Notes under the pieces: model-generated
What the model saw: only the letters and a program-made list of their open reading frames with translations
Databases searched by the model: none
Told to the model about the DNA's origin: nothing
Translations under genes and position numbers: made by a program
From: Mesorhizobium sp. M2D.F.Ca.ET.226.01.1.1
Lineage (GTDB): Bacteria > Pseudomonadota > Alphaproteobacteria > Rhizobiales > Rhizobiaceae
DNA length: 64,000 nucleotides
Reading direction: 5' to 3'
Assembly: GCF_004022705.2 (NCBI RefSeq)
Contig: NZ_RZOY02000002.1
Location: 1-64,000 of the forward strand
Part shown: positions 43,505-51,610 of the stretch, piece after piece
Layout: every line of letters starts with the position of its first letter
Position numbering within the stretch: position 1 is the first letter of the stretch

Positions 43505-43942
43505 ATGAGCATCAAGCTGAAACATGGATTGTGGGTGGTCGTGGCTGATGGCGAGAAGGCGCTCTTCCTGCGCAACCAGGGCGACAACAAGTTCCCTAAC
43601 CTGGAAGTGGTGCAGGAGATGGAACAGGACAATCCCGCCACGCGCGAACAAGGCACGGATAAGCCGGGCCGCTATGCGGAAGGGCCGCGCAGCGCCATCG
43701 AGGAAACCGATTGGCACCGTCTGGGCAAGGAGCGCTTCGCCGTCGACATCGCCGACCAGCTCTACAAGCTCGCGCATCGCGGCGAGTTCGACGCGCTCGT
43801 GCTGATCGCGCCGCCGCGGGTGCTTGGCGAGATGCGCCAGAAGCTGCACAAGGAAGTCGGCGAGAAGGTGCAGGCGGAAATACCGAAGACCCTCACCAAC
43901 CACACGATTTCGGATATCGAGAACCTGCTGCAGGCGGCGTAA
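43505..43942 (+). CDS. Host attachment family protein
   Basis: The 145-residue protein belongs to the Host_attach family (protein required for attachment to host cells): it starts IKLKHGLWVVVADGEKALFL and ends with EIPKTLTNHTISDIENLL, with FDALVLIAPPRVLGEMR in the middle. The fold is related to the eRF1/baeRF family. The start at 43505 follows an excellent AAGGAGG. The biochemical role is not settled. Confidence 0.87.
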   Translation: MSIKLKHGLWVVVADGEKALFLRNQGDNKFPNLEVVQEMEQDNPATREQGTDKPGRYAEGPRSAIEETDWHRLGKERFAVDIADQLYKLAHRGEFDALVLIAPPRVLGEMRQKLHKEVGEKVQAEIPKTLTNHTISDIENLLQAA

Positions 43943-44158
43943 AGCGGCCGAAAGACAGCGAGTTCAAGGCCAAACGGGTCTCGAAGCCGCCACTTTGACG
44001 GCGCGGCGCTGTTTTTGCGCCGTGCGTCGATTTTCGGCGTCGATTTCCGCAGGGCGATGGTTGCATCATCGCCGCTGTCCCTACCATATTGCCGAAGGCG
44101 GCAGCCTCGGCGGGCGCCTATCCGACATCGTAATTTTTCTAAAGGCGCGCAAAAGACA

Positions 44159-45961
44159 ATGCCGCATGACACGCCCCTTATCGCCACCATCGTCGCCGGT
44201 CTGGGGCTGGCATTCGTCTTCGGGGCTTTAGCCAACCGTTTCCGCATCCCGCCGCTTGTCGGCTATCTCGTCGCTGGCGTCCTGGTCGGGCCGAACACGC
44301 CGGGCTTCGTCGCCGACGCGAGCCTTGCCAACGAGCTCGCTGAGATCGGCGTCATCCTTTTGATGTTCGGCGTCGGCCTGCATTTTTCGCTGAAGGACCT
44401 TCTATCCGTCCGCGCCATCGCCGTTCCGGGCGCCATCGTGCAGATCGGCTTTGCCACCTTGCTTGGCGTTGGGCTTGCCTGGCTGCTCGGCTGGTCGCTG
44501 GGCGCCGGTCTCGTCTTCGGCCTGGCGCTTTCGGTCGCCTCGACCGTGGTGCTTTTGCGCGCCATGCAGGAGCGGCGGCTGATCGAGACCGAGCGTGGCC
44601 GCATCGCCGTCGGCTGGCTGATCGTCGAGGATCTCGCCATGGTCCTGGCGCTGGTGCTGTTGCCCGCGCTCGCAGGTGTGCTCGGTGGCCAGCCGCAGGT
44701 CGACGACCATGCCAACCTGCTTTCGCTGCCGGCGAGCTACGGCCTATGGGGCGTGGTCGGCATGACACTGGCCAAAGTCGCCGCCTTCGTCGTCGTAATG
44801 CTGGTCGTCGGGCGCCGGGTCATTCCCTGGATCCTGCATTACGTCGCCCATACCGGCTCCCGAGAACTGTTCCGGCTCTCAGTGCTGGCGATCGCGCTTG
44901 GCGTCGCCTTCGGCGCAGCGAAGCTGTTCGGCGTCTCGCTGGCGCTCGGCGCGTTTTTCGCCGGCATGATCATGAGCGAATCCGAGCTCAGCCACCGCGC
45001 GGCGGAAGAATCGCTGCCGCTGCGCGACGCCTTCTCGGTGCTGTTCTTCGTCTCGGTCGGCATGCTGTTCGACCCGCTCAGCCTGATCAGCAACGGCCTG
45101 CCGATCCTCGCCACCTTGGCCATCATCATCGTCGGCAAGTCCATCGCGGCTTTCATTATCGTGGTCGCTTTTCGCTATCCGATCGCGACCGCGCTGATGA
45201 TTTCGGCGAGCCTTTCCCAGATCGGCGAATTCTCCTTCATCCTGGCCGAGCTTGGCGTTGGCCTGAAGCTTTTGCCCGAGCAAGGCCGCGACCTGATCCT
45301 CGCCGGCGCCATCCTGTCGATCCTGCTCAATCCGCTGATGTTCGTGGTCGTCGACTGGATGAAGCCGTGGCTTGAAAAACGCGCCGGCAAGGATGCCGCG
45401 CCGGCCGTGGAGCAACGACCAATCGGCCCGGCGACCGAGCCCGGCCAGGTCGCCTCGGTGTCGGCAGCCCCAGGTAAGGAAGACGGCCCACCACCCAGGA
45501 CGGCGCTTGCCGGCCATTCCATCCTGATCGGCTATGGCCGCGTCGGCAGCCTCGTCGGCGCCGCGCTGAAGGAAGCCGCCCTGCCCTTCCTGGTCATCGA
45601 GGATTCCGACAAGACCCTGGCGAAGCTGCGTGACGACGGCATCGAGAATATCGCCGGCAACGCCGCCAACGTGGACGTCTTTTCAGCCGCCAATCCGGAA
45701 GGCGCCAGGCGGTTGATCCTCGCCATCCCCAACGCCTTCGAGGCCGGGCAGATCGTGCTTCGCGCTCGCGCCGCCAATCCGGCGATCAATGTCATCGCCC
45801 GCGCCCATTCCGACGCCGAAGTCGAGCATCTGAAGGGCCTCGGCGCCGACACCGTGATCATGGGCGAGCGCGAGATCGCGCGCGGCATCGTCGAGGTGGT
45901 GACCGGCAAAGCCGCCGATCCGGCCGGCCCCGCCATGGAGATCGATCCGCAGCCTGCTTGA
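44159..45961 (+). CDS. CPA2 family cation:proton antiporter (YbaL/KefB-like)
   Basis: The 600-residue protein has 12 or so membrane helices of the monovalent cation/proton antiporter-2 family (about residues 5-400; RIPPLVGYLVAGVLVGPNTPGF, GAFFAGMIMSES), and a C-terminal TrkA-N/RCK domain (HSILIGYGRVGSLVGAALKE). These systems export potassium or sodium in exchange for protons, gated by nucleotides or glutathione adducts. ATG 44159 is favoured over upstream codons that give non-membrane residues. The preceding 216 bases hold only GC-rich inverted repeats. Confidence 0.9.
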   Translation: MPHDTPLIATIVAGLGLAFVFGALANRFRIPPLVGYLVAGVLVGPNTPGFVADASLANELAEIGVILLMFGVGLHFSLKDLLSVRAIAVPGAIVQIGFATLLGVGLAWLLGWSLGAGLVFGLALSVASTVVLLRAMQERRLIETERGRIAVGWLIVEDLAMVLALVLLPALAGVLGGQPQVDDHANLLSLPASYGLWGVVGMTLAKVAAFVVVMLVVGRRVIPWILHYVAHTGSRELFRLSVLAIALGVAFGAAKLFGVSLALGAFFAGMIMSESELSHRAAEESLPLRDAFSVLFFVSVGMLFDPLSLISNGLPILATLAIIIVGKSIAAFIIVVAFRYPIATALMISASLSQIGEFSFILAELGVGLKLLPEQGRDLILAGAILSILLNPLMFVVVDWMKPWLEKRAGKDAAPAVEQRPIGPATEPGQVASVSAAPGKEDGPPPRTALAGHSILIGYGRVGSLVGAALKEAALPFLVIEDSDKTLAKLRDDGIENIAGNAANVDVFSAANPEGARRLILAIPNAFEAGQIVLRARAANPAINVIARAHSDAEVEHLKGLGADTVIMGEREIARGIVEVVTGKAADPAGPAMEIDPQPA

Positions 45962-45967
45962 TTGGTG

Positions 45968-46771
45968 TCAGTCGACGAATGCGGAGCCATTCTGCGCGAT
46001 ATCACTGAGATATTTCGCCGGCGGCTTGCCCAGCGCCTTCCTGAACATGGTGATGAAGGCGGTGACGGATTCATAGCCGAGATCGCCCGACACCTGCTGC
46101 ACACTGACGCCGGCGGACAGTTCCCTGAGCGCCACGATCAGATGCAGCTGCTGGCGCCAGCGGCCGAAACTTAACCCGGTCTCTCTGACCACGAGGCGCG
46201 CCAGGCTGCTTTCGCTGAGCGCCACGCGGTTGGCCCATTGCGCCAAGGTGCTGCGGTCGGAGGGATCGTCGGCCAGCGCCTCCGCGATCCGTCTTAACCG
46301 CGGCTCGGCCGAGATCGGCAAATGCAATTGCTGCACGGGCATGAGCGGCAGTTCGGCGAGCAGGACCTTTCCCAGGAAATCGCACCGCGCATCATCCGGC
46401 GCACATTCCGACAGTTCGATGATCAGTTCGCGCAGCAGCGGCGAGATCGAGAGCGTGCAGCACCGCTCCGGCAGCTCGGCGGCGCCCGGCTCGATATAGA
46501 CGAAGAAAATCCGGGCATTGGCCGTTGCGATGTTGCTGTGCTCCAGGCGGCTCGGCACCCACACGCCGCAATGCGGCGGCACCATCCATAGCCCGCCAGG
46601 AACGCGACAGGTGACGCCGCCGCCGAGTGCGAAGACGAGCTGCCCTTTGCGGTGCCAATGCTCGCGCACCTCGGCCTTGGTCTCGGTCACGTCGACACCA
46701 ACGGCAATCGCCGGCGCAGCCACGTCGTCGACGTCGAAGTTCAGCCAGGGCCAGAGGAGCGGCTGTCTCAT
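45968..46771 (-). CDS. AraC family transcriptional regulator
   Basis: The 267-residue regulator has an N-terminal cupin-type sensing domain (HWHRKGQLVFALGGGVTCRVPGG) and a C-terminal double HTH (RVALSESSLARLVVRETGLSF and GDLGYESVTAFITMFRKALGKPPAKYL). It is divergently paired with the dehydrogenase gene at 46897, with a 125-base interval, and is the likely regulator of that gene. Confidence 0.9.
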   Translation of the reverse strand: MRQPLLWPWLNFDVDDVAAPAIAVGVDVTETKAEVREHWHRKGQLVFALGGGVTCRVPGGLWMVPPHCGVWVPSRLEHSNIATANARIFFVYIEPGAAELPERCCTLSISPLLRELIIELSECAPDDARCDFLGKVLLAELPLMPVQQLHLPISAEPRLRRIAEALADDPSDRSTLAQWANRVALSESSLARLVVRETGLSFGRWRQQLHLIVALRELSAGVSVQQVSGDLGYESVTAFITMFRKALGKPPAKYLSDIAQNGSAFVD

Positions 46772-46896
46772 ACTTGACTACTTTTAGCGATCATCTGGCT
46801 TTATCTCTAAATTCTTCAGCCGCGAAAGTCGATAGGCTCGGCCGTATCGTCGCAGTCGATCGCAGCTCTTAAGCGTCAATTTCGAAAGGTCCGCCA

Positions 46897-47814
46897 ATGC
46901 TCGCTCTCGCCATTTCTTCCGACAGCCCCAGCCGGCTGAAGCTCGCCGAGGCCGACGAGCCAAGCTGCAGTACGAATGAAGCATTGGTGAGCGTTCATGC
47001 AACATCGTTGAACCGCGGCGAGCTGCGCCTGCTCGGCATACGGGCCGACGGCTGGATCCCCGGCCAGGACATCGTTGGCATTGTCGAGCGCGCGGCGGCC
47101 GATGGCTCCGGCCCCGCCGCGGGCACGCATGTTGCGGCTTTGGTCGACCAGGCTGGCTGGGCCGAACGTGTCGCCGTTCCGACCGACCGTCTCGCCGTCA
47201 TACCCGAGGGCGTAAGCTTCGCCTCCGCCGCCACGCTTCCAGTCGCGGGCACGACGGCGCTGAGAACCCTGCGTCACGGCGGCGACCTCGCCGGCCAGCG
47301 GGTCCTGATCACCGGCGCGAGCGGCGCCGTCGGTCGCTTCCAGATCCAGATCGCCCGCGAGCAAGGCGCTTCGGTGATGGCGATCGCTGCTGCAAGGCAT
47401 GCCGAGGATCTCCGCGAGCTTGGAGCCGAGCAGGTCGTCGAGTCGATCGAGCAAGCCGAGGGGCTGTTTTCATTGATCACCGAATCGGTCGGCGGCAAAA
47501 GCCTGATGCATGCCATCGAACGCGTCGCTCCAGGCGGCACCATCGTTATGTTCGGGTCTAGCAGCGGCGAGCTCACCCCGATCGGGTTTCGCCAGTTCGT
47601 TCCGGGTCACGAAGGCGCGAGGCTCCAGACTTTCGCCTATTACACGTCCGGGTCAGCCATCGGCGCCGACATCGCGGCGCTGCTCGATCTGGTCGCGGCC
47701 GGCCGGTTGGAAACCCGCGTGGCCATGAGCGTGCCTTGGACGGAAATCGCCCAGGCCCTGGAGGCGCTCAGACAGCGCAGCTTCAGCGGCAAGGCCGTTC
47801 TCACAATGGCCTAG
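46897..47814 (+). CDS. Quinone oxidoreductase-like MDR family dehydrogenase
   Basis: The 305-residue NAD(P)H-dependent enzyme lacks zinc ligands. It shows SLNRGELRLLG, PGQDIVGIVE and the dinucleotide loop VLITGASGAVGRFQIQIARE, with a conserved C-terminal IAQALEALRQRSFSGKAVL. Substrate is unknown. It is divergent from the AraC gene and may be its target. Confidence 0.85.
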   Translation: MLALAISSDSPSRLKLAEADEPSCSTNEALVSVHATSLNRGELRLLGIRADGWIPGQDIVGIVERAAADGSGPAAGTHVAALVDQAGWAERVAVPTDRLAVIPEGVSFASAATLPVAGTTALRTLRHGGDLAGQRVLITGASGAVGRFQIQIAREQGASVMAIAAARHAEDLRELGAEQVVESIEQAEGLFSLITESVGGKSLMHAIERVAPGGTIVMFGSSSGELTPIGFRQFVPGHEGARLQTFAYYTSGSAIGADIAALLDLVAAGRLETRVAMSVPWTEIAQALEALRQRSFSGKAVLTMA

Positions 47815-47828
47815 CTAAAGCCGGCCAC

Positions 47829-48578
47829 TCACACGTGCTGGCCGCCATTGATGTGGATTTCCGAGCCGGTCACATAGGACGACTGGCCGGAGCACAGGAA
47901 GTAGATGATGTCGGCCACTTCCGAGGTGGCGCCCAACCGTCTCAGCGGGATCGTCTCGACGATCTTGTCGGTGCCGGGCGACAGGATCGCGGTGTCGATC
48001 TCGCCAGGCGCGATGGCGTTGACGCGGATGCCGTGCGGGCCGAAATCATGCGCCATCTCGCGCGTCAGCGAGCCGAGCGCCGCCTTGGACGTCGCATAGG
48101 CCGTGCCGGCGAACGGATGCACGCGCGTCCCGGCGATCGAGGTGACGTTGACGATCGAGCCCTTGGCGGCTGCGAGCTCCTTGAACAGGCCGCGCGCCAG
48201 CATGATCGGCGCGAAGAAATTGACCTGGAAGACGTCGCGCCAGACATGCATCGGCGTCTCGATCGAGTTCATCCGGCTGCCGTCCTTCAGCTTCGGCGAG
48301 ATGCCGGCATTGTTGACCAGCGCGTGCAGTTGGCCGCCATGCGCTTCCAGCCGGTGGCGGATTTCCGAGACGGCGATGCCGACATCCTCCTGGTCTGCGA
48401 GATCGACCTTGATGTGATCCTCGGGGCCGGCCGGCCAAGGGCAATCCTCGGCGAAGGCCTGGCGCGAACAGGTGATGACCCGCCAGCCCTCGCGCGAAAA
48501 GCGCTTCACCGTCGCATGGCCGATGCCCCGGCTGGCGCCGGTGAGCACGATGGTTTTTCTGCTGTCGGTCTCGGCCAT
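47829..48578 (-). CDS. Short-chain dehydrogenase/reductase
   Basis: The 249-residue SDR has the NAD(P)-binding TGASRGIGHATVKRF, the structural NNAGIS, the catalytic Ser in TSIAGTR, and the Tyr-x3-Lys pair AYATSKAALGSLTREMA. It ends in the typical SYVTGSEIHINGGQHV. ATG 48578 starts MAETDSRKT; a longer start at 48821 overlaps the PBP1A gene and is rejected. Substrate is unknown. Confidence 0.9.
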   Translation of the reverse strand: MAETDSRKTIVLTGASRGIGHATVKRFSREGWRVITCSRQAFAEDCPWPAGPEDHIKVDLADQEDVGIAVSEIRHRLEAHGGQLHALVNNAGISPKLKDGSRMNSIETPMHVWRDVFQVNFFAPIMLARGLFKELAAAKGSIVNVTSIAGTRVHPFAGTAYATSKAALGSLTREMAHDFGPHGIRVNAIAPGEIDTAILSPGTDKIVETIPLRRLGATSEVADIIYFLCSGQSSYVTGSEIHINGGQHV

Positions 48579-48642
48579 GGTTGTGTCTCCGGCCGGACAT
48601 GTAGCCGAAGGCGCTTGCCATGGCGAGAGGCGAAGTGCCGTT

Positions 48643-50910
48643 TCAACCCCCGCCGAGGATATCGAGGATTGAGGTTTGCCGCCTTTTCTTCGGCCCGCCG
48701 ACGTCGCCGGGCGGCACCGGATGCTTGATCGACGCGGTCGATCCGCTGTCGCTGGGCATGCTGAAGCCGTCGGCATCGACCGTCTGGGCTGGACGAGCCT
48801 GGCGCGCGGGCGCCTGGGCAACGGGCTGCGATTGAGCGGCAGGCTGCGACTGGCCGACGGCCGCTGGCGGCGCGGGCGGCTGCGAGGCGTCCGCCGACGG
48901 GATCTCGTCCGGCACGATCGTATCGGACGGCGTCGATTTCCAGGTGCCGGGCAGCGGTCGCACAGGCACGCCTTGATGCGCCGCCACCATGAATTCGTGC
49001 CAGGCCTGCGCCGGCAAGGCGCCGCCGGTGACCTTCTTCATCGCGCTGCCGTCGTCATTGCCGAACCAGACGCCTGTGGTGAGATTGGCGGTGTAGCCGA
49101 CGAACCAGGCGTCGCGCGAGTTCTGGCTGGTGCCGGTCTTGCCGGCCGACGGCCAGTTGAACGCCGCCTTCTTGGCGGTGCCGACCTCGACGGTGCCCGT
49201 CATCATCGAGTTCATCATGCCGACGATTTCGGCCTTGATGACGCGCGGCGCGCTGCCGGTGCTGCCCTCGTAGAGCACCTTGCCGTTGGCCGTCGTGATG
49301 CGCTGGATGAAGTGGATGTCCGGCTTGTAGCCGCCATTGGCGAAAGGCACATAGGCCGAGGTCAATTCCAGCGGCGTCACTTCCGAGGTGCCGAGCGCGA
49401 TCGAGGTGTTGGCCTGCAGTTCCGACTGGATACCCATGCGATGCGCGGCTTCCACCACCGCGTCGGGCCCGACCTCCATGGTGAGCTGCGCCGCCACCGA
49501 GTTGAGCGACTTGGCCAGAGCCGTGGCCAGCGTGACCTTGCCGTAATATTTACCGCCATAATTGTCGGGCGTCCATTTGCCGATCTTGATCGGCGCGTCG
49601 TTGCGGATGCTGTCCGGCGTGCGGCCGGCCTCCAGCGCCGCCATATAGACGAAGGGCTTGAAGGCCGAGCCTGGCTGCCGGCGTGCTTCCGAGGCGCGGT
49701 CGAACTGGCTGGTCGAATAATCATAGCCGCCGACCATGGCGCGCACCGCGCCGGAATCGTCGATCGATACCAGCGCGCCCTGCGTGACGTTGAGCTTCTT
49801 GCCGCTCTCGTCGATCAGCCGGCGGATCGACTGCTCGGCGAGCTTCTGCAGGTTGAGGTCGACCGTGGTGTCGATGACGATGTCGCCGCGCACGTCGCCG
49901 ATGAGGTCTGGAAGCTCGTCCATCACCGTGTCGGCGACGTAATTTTCCGAGCCGGTCCAGTAGGAGGGCGCGCGCGTTGCCGGTGCGCTGAGCGCCGTCT
50001 TGTATTCCTTGTCGCCGATCTTGCCGGTCTCGCGCATGGCAGCGAGCACGAGCTGCGCACGTTCCTCGGCCGCCTTCGGGTCGCGCGCCGGCGAGAGCTT
50101 CGACGGCGCCTTGAGCAGGCCCGCCAGCAGGGCTGCCTCCGAAAGCGACACGTCGCGCGCGCTCTTGCCGAAATAGCGCCGCGAGGCGGCCTCGACGCCA
50201 TAGGCGCCCGAGCCGAAATAGACCCGGTTGAGGTACATTTCGAGGATCTGGTCTTTCGTGTGCTTGTGCTCGAGCCAGAGCGCGAGCAGCACTTCCTGCA
50301 CCTTGCGCTCCAGCGTGCGGTCCGGCGTCAGGAACAGGTTCTTCGCCAGCTGCTGCGTCAGCGTCGAGCCGCCCTGCGAGAAATGCCCGCCGAGCAGGTT
50401 GGTGACCATGGCGCGCGATAGGCCGATCGGGTCGATGCCGAAATGCGAATAGAAGCGCCGATCCTCGATGGCCACGACAGCTTCGGGGATATAGGGCGAC
50501 ATTTCGTCCAGGCCGACGGCTTCGCCGCCCGATGCGCCGCGATTGGCGATCAGGTTGCCATCGACCGAGACGATCTTGATGTTGGGCGCGCGGTCCGGGA
50601 TCGACCATGTGGTGGCCGCCGGCATTTTGGCGCCGTAATAGACGACGACGCCGGCCACCGCGATGCCGCCCCAGATGCAGAATACGAAGCACCAGTAGAC
50701 CAGCCGGGTGGCGATGCCGAGCAGCCCGGGCCGGTTGCGGTCGCGGCCACGTCCGCGCGATTTCGCCTTTGCGGATCTGCCCTTTGCGGCGGATTTGCGG
50801 GTGCGCGGCACGACGCGATCCTCCTCGCTCACCGAAAAGCCATCGGAGGATTTCGCCCGCGGCGAATCCTCGAAGCTCGGTTCGATGCGACTGTCTCTGC
50901 GGTTCGCCAT
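48643..50910 (-). CDS. PBP1A-type bifunctional penicillin-binding protein
   Basis: The 755-residue enzyme polymerises and cross-links peptidoglycan. After a basic cytoplasmic tail and one membrane helix (VYWCFVFCIWGGIAVAGVVVYY), the glycosyltransferase domain has VAIEDRRFYSHFGID and QGGSTLTQQLAKNLF. The transpeptidase domain has the active serine in PGSAFKPF, SLN in KSLNSVAAQL and KTGT in SAGKTGTSQNS. The C-terminal 100 residues are Pro/Gln/Ala-rich and disordered. mrcA/ponA is the usual name; I leave the symbol open because rhizobia have several paralogues. Confidence 0.92.
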   Translation of the reverse strand: MANRRDSRIEPSFEDSPRAKSSDGFSVSEEDRVVPRTRKSAAKGRSAKAKSRGRGRDRNRPGLLGIATRLVYWCFVFCIWGGIAVAGVVVYYGAKMPAATTWSIPDRAPNIKIVSVDGNLIANRGASGGEAVGLDEMSPYIPEAVVAIEDRRFYSHFGIDPIGLSRAMVTNLLGGHFSQGGSTLTQQLAKNLFLTPDRTLERKVQEVLLALWLEHKHTKDQILEMYLNRVYFGSGAYGVEAASRRYFGKSARDVSLSEAALLAGLLKAPSKLSPARDPKAAEERAQLVLAAMRETGKIGDKEYKTALSAPATRAPSYWTGSENYVADTVMDELPDLIGDVRGDIVIDTTVDLNLQKLAEQSIRRLIDESGKKLNVTQGALVSIDDSGAVRAMVGGYDYSTSQFDRASEARRQPGSAFKPFVYMAALEAGRTPDSIRNDAPIKIGKWTPDNYGGKYYGKVTLATALAKSLNSVAAQLTMEVGPDAVVEAAHRMGIQSELQANTSIALGTSEVTPLELTSAYVPFANGGYKPDIHFIQRITTANGKVLYEGSTGSAPRVIKAEIVGMMNSMMTGTVEVGTAKKAAFNWPSAGKTGTSQNSRDAWFVGYTANLTTGVWFGNDDGSAMKKVTGGALPAQAWHEFMVAAHQGVPVRPLPGTWKSTPSDTIVPDEIPSADASQPPAPPAAVGQSQPAAQSQPVAQAPARQARPAQTVDADGFSMPSDSGSTASIKHPVPPGDVGGPKKRRQTSILDILGGG

Positions 50911-51178
50911 GCGCTCTAGCTGTCTGTCCCCGGTACCGATGGCGTTCGGGTTGAAGACTAGATGCGGCGGTTTAAAGGCGCGTTAAATGGGGAAAAATCG
51001 AAGCGATTGAAAATCAAATGCCCCGCGATGGCGTGATCCGGACCCGATTTCGCGTACGCATCACCGCAACTCAATGCGGCCGGCCTGCATCAGCTTGGCG
51101 GTGCATTCCGGCAGTGGCTCCACGGGCGAGGCGGAAGCACCCGCCATCAGGATGATGCTTCAGTGTTTGCTGCACTCT
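50911..51178. other. Gap between PBP1A gene and hydrolase remnant
   Basis: 268 bases without a supported gene. The PBP1A promoter lies on the minus strand here. Nothing else was recognised. Confidence 0.35.
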
Positions 51179-51400
51179 TACGCCTTCAAAAGGGCCAGCA
51201 AGCCCTTGTTGAAGACGTCCGGGTGGGTCGGGGCCATGCCATGGTCATAGCCCGGATTATACCTGCCTGGGCCTTGGGACCGCTCATAACACCGCCGTTA
51301 GCCTGCAACTGACCAGCTTGGTGCGGCCTCTGGCCGAGCAGCCGTGCCGACCGATGGAAGGGTCCGCTGGTGGCAAAGCTAACTGGTGTCCCACTTTGTC
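51179..51400 (-). pseudogene. Decayed alpha/beta-hydrolase C-terminus
   Basis: Reading the minus strand, the last piece encodes YDHGMAPTHPDVFNKGLLAL followed by LKA and a stop at 51179-51181, the usual ending of alpha/beta-hydrolase/chloroperoxidase-type esterases, with the catalytic-type histidine in the DHGM stretch. Upstream, in other frames, fragments such as ARGRTKLVSCRLTAVL match the preceding strand. Frames change and no start codon gives a continuous protein, so it is a remnant. Only the C-terminal third is recognisable; the 5' border is approximate. Confidence 0.5.
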
Positions 51401-51610
51401 CAAAAACATCCGCAATCCGGGCTGAGGTGCGATCCAGAAAGTTCGAAAAGCTCCCAGGACCCCAGGCGATTTGACCGTATCGAACTGCCACCACATCGTC
51501 GAATGGCAGGCGCCAAGGCTTGATTGACTGATTGTCGCCGGCGGCGAATCTTGACCGGAAGGCGCTATTGCCGGCGTGTCTTGGTCAGCGAATCGTTTGA
51601 GGCACCGGAA
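51401..51610. other. Gap upstream of the adenylate cyclase gene
   Basis: 210 bases without a supported gene. It holds the ribosome site GAGG at 51598-51601 and probably the cyclase promoter. Some of it may be further decayed hydrolase sequence. Confidence 0.35.

Noticed and set aside
44001..44022. GC-rich hairpin as terminator of the host-attachment gene
   Set aside because: The pairing is short and the Ts lie in the loop, not after the stem.
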